Source of the DNA: Edaphobacter flagellatus
Lineage (GTDB): Bacteria; Acidobacteriota; Terriglobia; Terriglobales; Acidobacteriaceae
Length of the DNA: 64,000 nucleotides
Assembly: GCF_025264665.1 (NCBI RefSeq)
Contig: NZ_CP073697.1
Coordinates: 1,240,001-1,304,000, forward strand
Direction: 5' to 3'
Part shown: one piece after another, positions 62,839 through 64,000 of the stretch
Numbering within the stretch: the stretch's first letter is position 1
Layout of the letters: every line of letters begins with the position of its first letter
Position numbers and translations under genes: made by a program
Notes under the pieces: model-generated
The model's input: the letters and a program-made list of their open reading frames with translations, nothing else
Database searches by the model: none
Told to the model about the DNA's origin: nothing

Positions 62839-64000
62839 ATGGCCGCCTCCAGCAGTTTTGAAGCTGTGCTTCCCCAACAGCAGTTTGTACCTACAGCCTT
62901 TGCTTCCACTCCCGAGCAGCCGACGCCCGTCGAGCAGATCGTCGCCGCCTTGCGCACGATCCCTGCGATCGATGGACTGACCGATGAAGAGTACACATGG
63001 CTTGCGACACATGGCGTGGAGCGTAAGGGTGAAGACGGAGCCATCGTTTTTACCGAAGGCACACCTGCGGACAGCATGATCTTTCTGCTACAGGGAGATG
63101 TCCAGGTACGACGCCGCAACGGCGGACCGCTGACCATGTGGATTGGGCGCGCCGGCCTGATGACAGGCAAACTTCCCTTCTCGCGCATGAAGACCTACGG
63201 CGGCGAGGGCTATCTCGTAGGGCCGGGCTGGTCGCTCGGTATTCACGAGGACAAGTTTCCGGAGATGCTGGCTGCGATTCCGTCGATGGCACAACGTTGT
63301 GTCTCAGCGCTGCTGGATCGCGTGCGCGAAGTAACGCGCATCGAACAACAGGCCGAGAAGCTTAACGCTTTGGGCAAGCTCGCCGGCAATCTTGCGCATG
63401 AGTTGAACAATCCCGCATCGGCGGCGCAGCGCTCGGCTTCGAGCCTCTTTTCGGAGCTGCGGCAGTATGGCGACCAGAAGTACCGTATGGGAAATCTTTG
63501 TTTACCCGAATCGATCACATCGCGGTATCGCACCTGGGTGATCAACGTTCGCGCGGTCATGGCCGAGCGTGACATGAAGGGCGGCACGAAGGACATCCTT
63601 GCGGACAGCGATCGCGAGATGGATCTGGTTCGCTGGCTGGAGAGTCACAGCATTCCCAATCCGTGGGCGATTGCTCCCGCGCTTGCTGAGACGGGATTGC
63701 CGATCGAACATCTCGATGAGCTGGCCAACATTATGACGGCAGAGGCTCTGCCGGTTGCTGTGGCGACAGTTGCCAGCTCGTTACGTGCCGAGCGCATGGC
63801 GGAGACGGTCGTCAACTCGACGATGCGCATCTTCGACCTGATTCGCGCGATCAAAGACTACTCGTACATGGACCAGGCTCCGATTCAGGAGGTCGATCTG
63901 GCGCAGTCGCTGACGAATACGCTGGCGATGTTCAAGTCGCGGATGTACGACGTGAAGGTTGAGACGGACTTCGATCCGCTGTTGCCTCCGGTTGCAGCCT
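62839..64000 (+). CDS. Cyclic-nucleotide-domain sensor histidine kinase (truncated by window end)
   Basis: The first 387 residues of a protein running out of the window. A GGAG site precedes the ATG at 62839. Residues about 45-160 form a cNMP-binding-like domain (GAIVFTEGTPADSMIFLLQGDVQV), followed by a linker helix (ALLDRVREVTRIEQQ) and a HisKA box with H187 in LGKLAGNLAHELNNPASAA, then a helical region of about 130 residues. The ATPase domain would follow beyond 64000. No membrane segment so far. The missing conserved cNMP phosphate loop (RTATV type) suggests it senses something other than cAMP or is degenerate; this is tentative. Confidence 0.82.
   Translation, partial: MAASSSFEAVLPQQQFVPTAFASTPEQPTPVEQIVAALRTIPAIDGLTDEEYTWLATHGVERKGEDGAIVFTEGTPADSMIFLLQGDVQVRRRNGGPLTMWIGRAGLMTGKLPFSRMKTYGGEGYLVGPGWSLGIHEDKFPEMLAAIPSMAQRCVSALLDRVREVTRIEQQAEKLNALGKLAGNLAHELNNPASAAQRSASSLFSELRQYGDQKYRMGNLCLPESITSRYRTWVINVRAVMAERDMKGGTKDILADSDREMDLVRWLESHSIPNPWAIAPALAETGLPIEHLDELANIMTAEALPVAVATVASSLRAERMAETVVNSTMRIFDLIRAIKDYSYMDQAPIQEVDLAQSLTNTLAMFKSRMYDVKVETDFDPLLPPVAA

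Overview
The window reads as chromosomal DNA of a GC-rich Gram-negative bacterium, most likely an acidobacterium of the Terriglobus/Granulicella/Edaphobacter type. That placement is inference. It rests on the dcw gene order, a MurE with the DNPR motif of meso-diaminopimelate ligases, a YXWGXW-repeat secreted protein, many outer-membrane beta-barrel, TonB and Tat-exported proteins, and dispersed intergenic repeats of a kind I associate with that group. No rRNA, tRNA, CRISPR array, phage or insertion sequence was seen.

Layout. Positions 121-5917 hold an M23 envelope peptidase, a nucleotide pyrophosphatase/phosphodiesterase-like enzyme, homoserine dehydrogenase, a guanine-deaminase-like enzyme and an aldehyde dehydrogenase. 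Positions 6023-28455 are a division and cell wall (dcw) cluster on the minus strand: mraZ, rsmH, ftsL, ftsI, murE, murF, mraY, murD, ftsW, murG, murC, ftsQ, ftsA, ftsZ and a further transpeptidase. Plus-strand genes break it twice: a YXWGXW-repeat gene between murG and murC, and a small secreted protein gene between ftsA and ftsZ. murB and ddl are not in the cluster. A set of 10-bp-phased repeats upstream of mraZ looks like a MraZ operator.

Positions 28874-42936 are mostly minus-strand housekeeping and transport genes (DUF2127, dxs, NIPSNAP, a dicarboxylate/glutamate symporter, acs, an M20 amidohydrolase, DUF421, galE), with a plus-strand DUF4440-like protein and a GAF/PAS histidine kinase among them. 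Positions 43299-48423 carry envelope genes: TonB, a degenerate M48-like protein, two beta-barrels and a Spy/CpxP-like protein. A LysR regulator diverges at 49446 from a branched-chain amino acid locus: leuA, leuB, two unknown genes, leuC, leuD, ilvD, ilvB, one unknown gene, ilvN, ilvC. It ends at a strong terminator at 61051. A Tat-exported sulfatase and a cyclic-nucleotide-domain histidine kinase, cut by the window edge, finish the window.

How they work together. The dcw block makes meso-DAP peptidoglycan precursors (MurC, D, E, F, MraY, MurG) and polymerises them at the septum (FtsW, FtsI) under the FtsZ/A/Q/L divisome. The leu/ilv block encodes the leucine branch and the common valine/isoleucine enzymes except threonine deaminase and the aminotransferase. 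The most notable unexplained features are a roughly 199-nt intergenic element present in two inverted copies with a sequence-divergent but structure-conserved hairpin, the uncharacterised exported proteins embedded in the leu/ilv operon, and the small secreted protein inside the dcw cluster.
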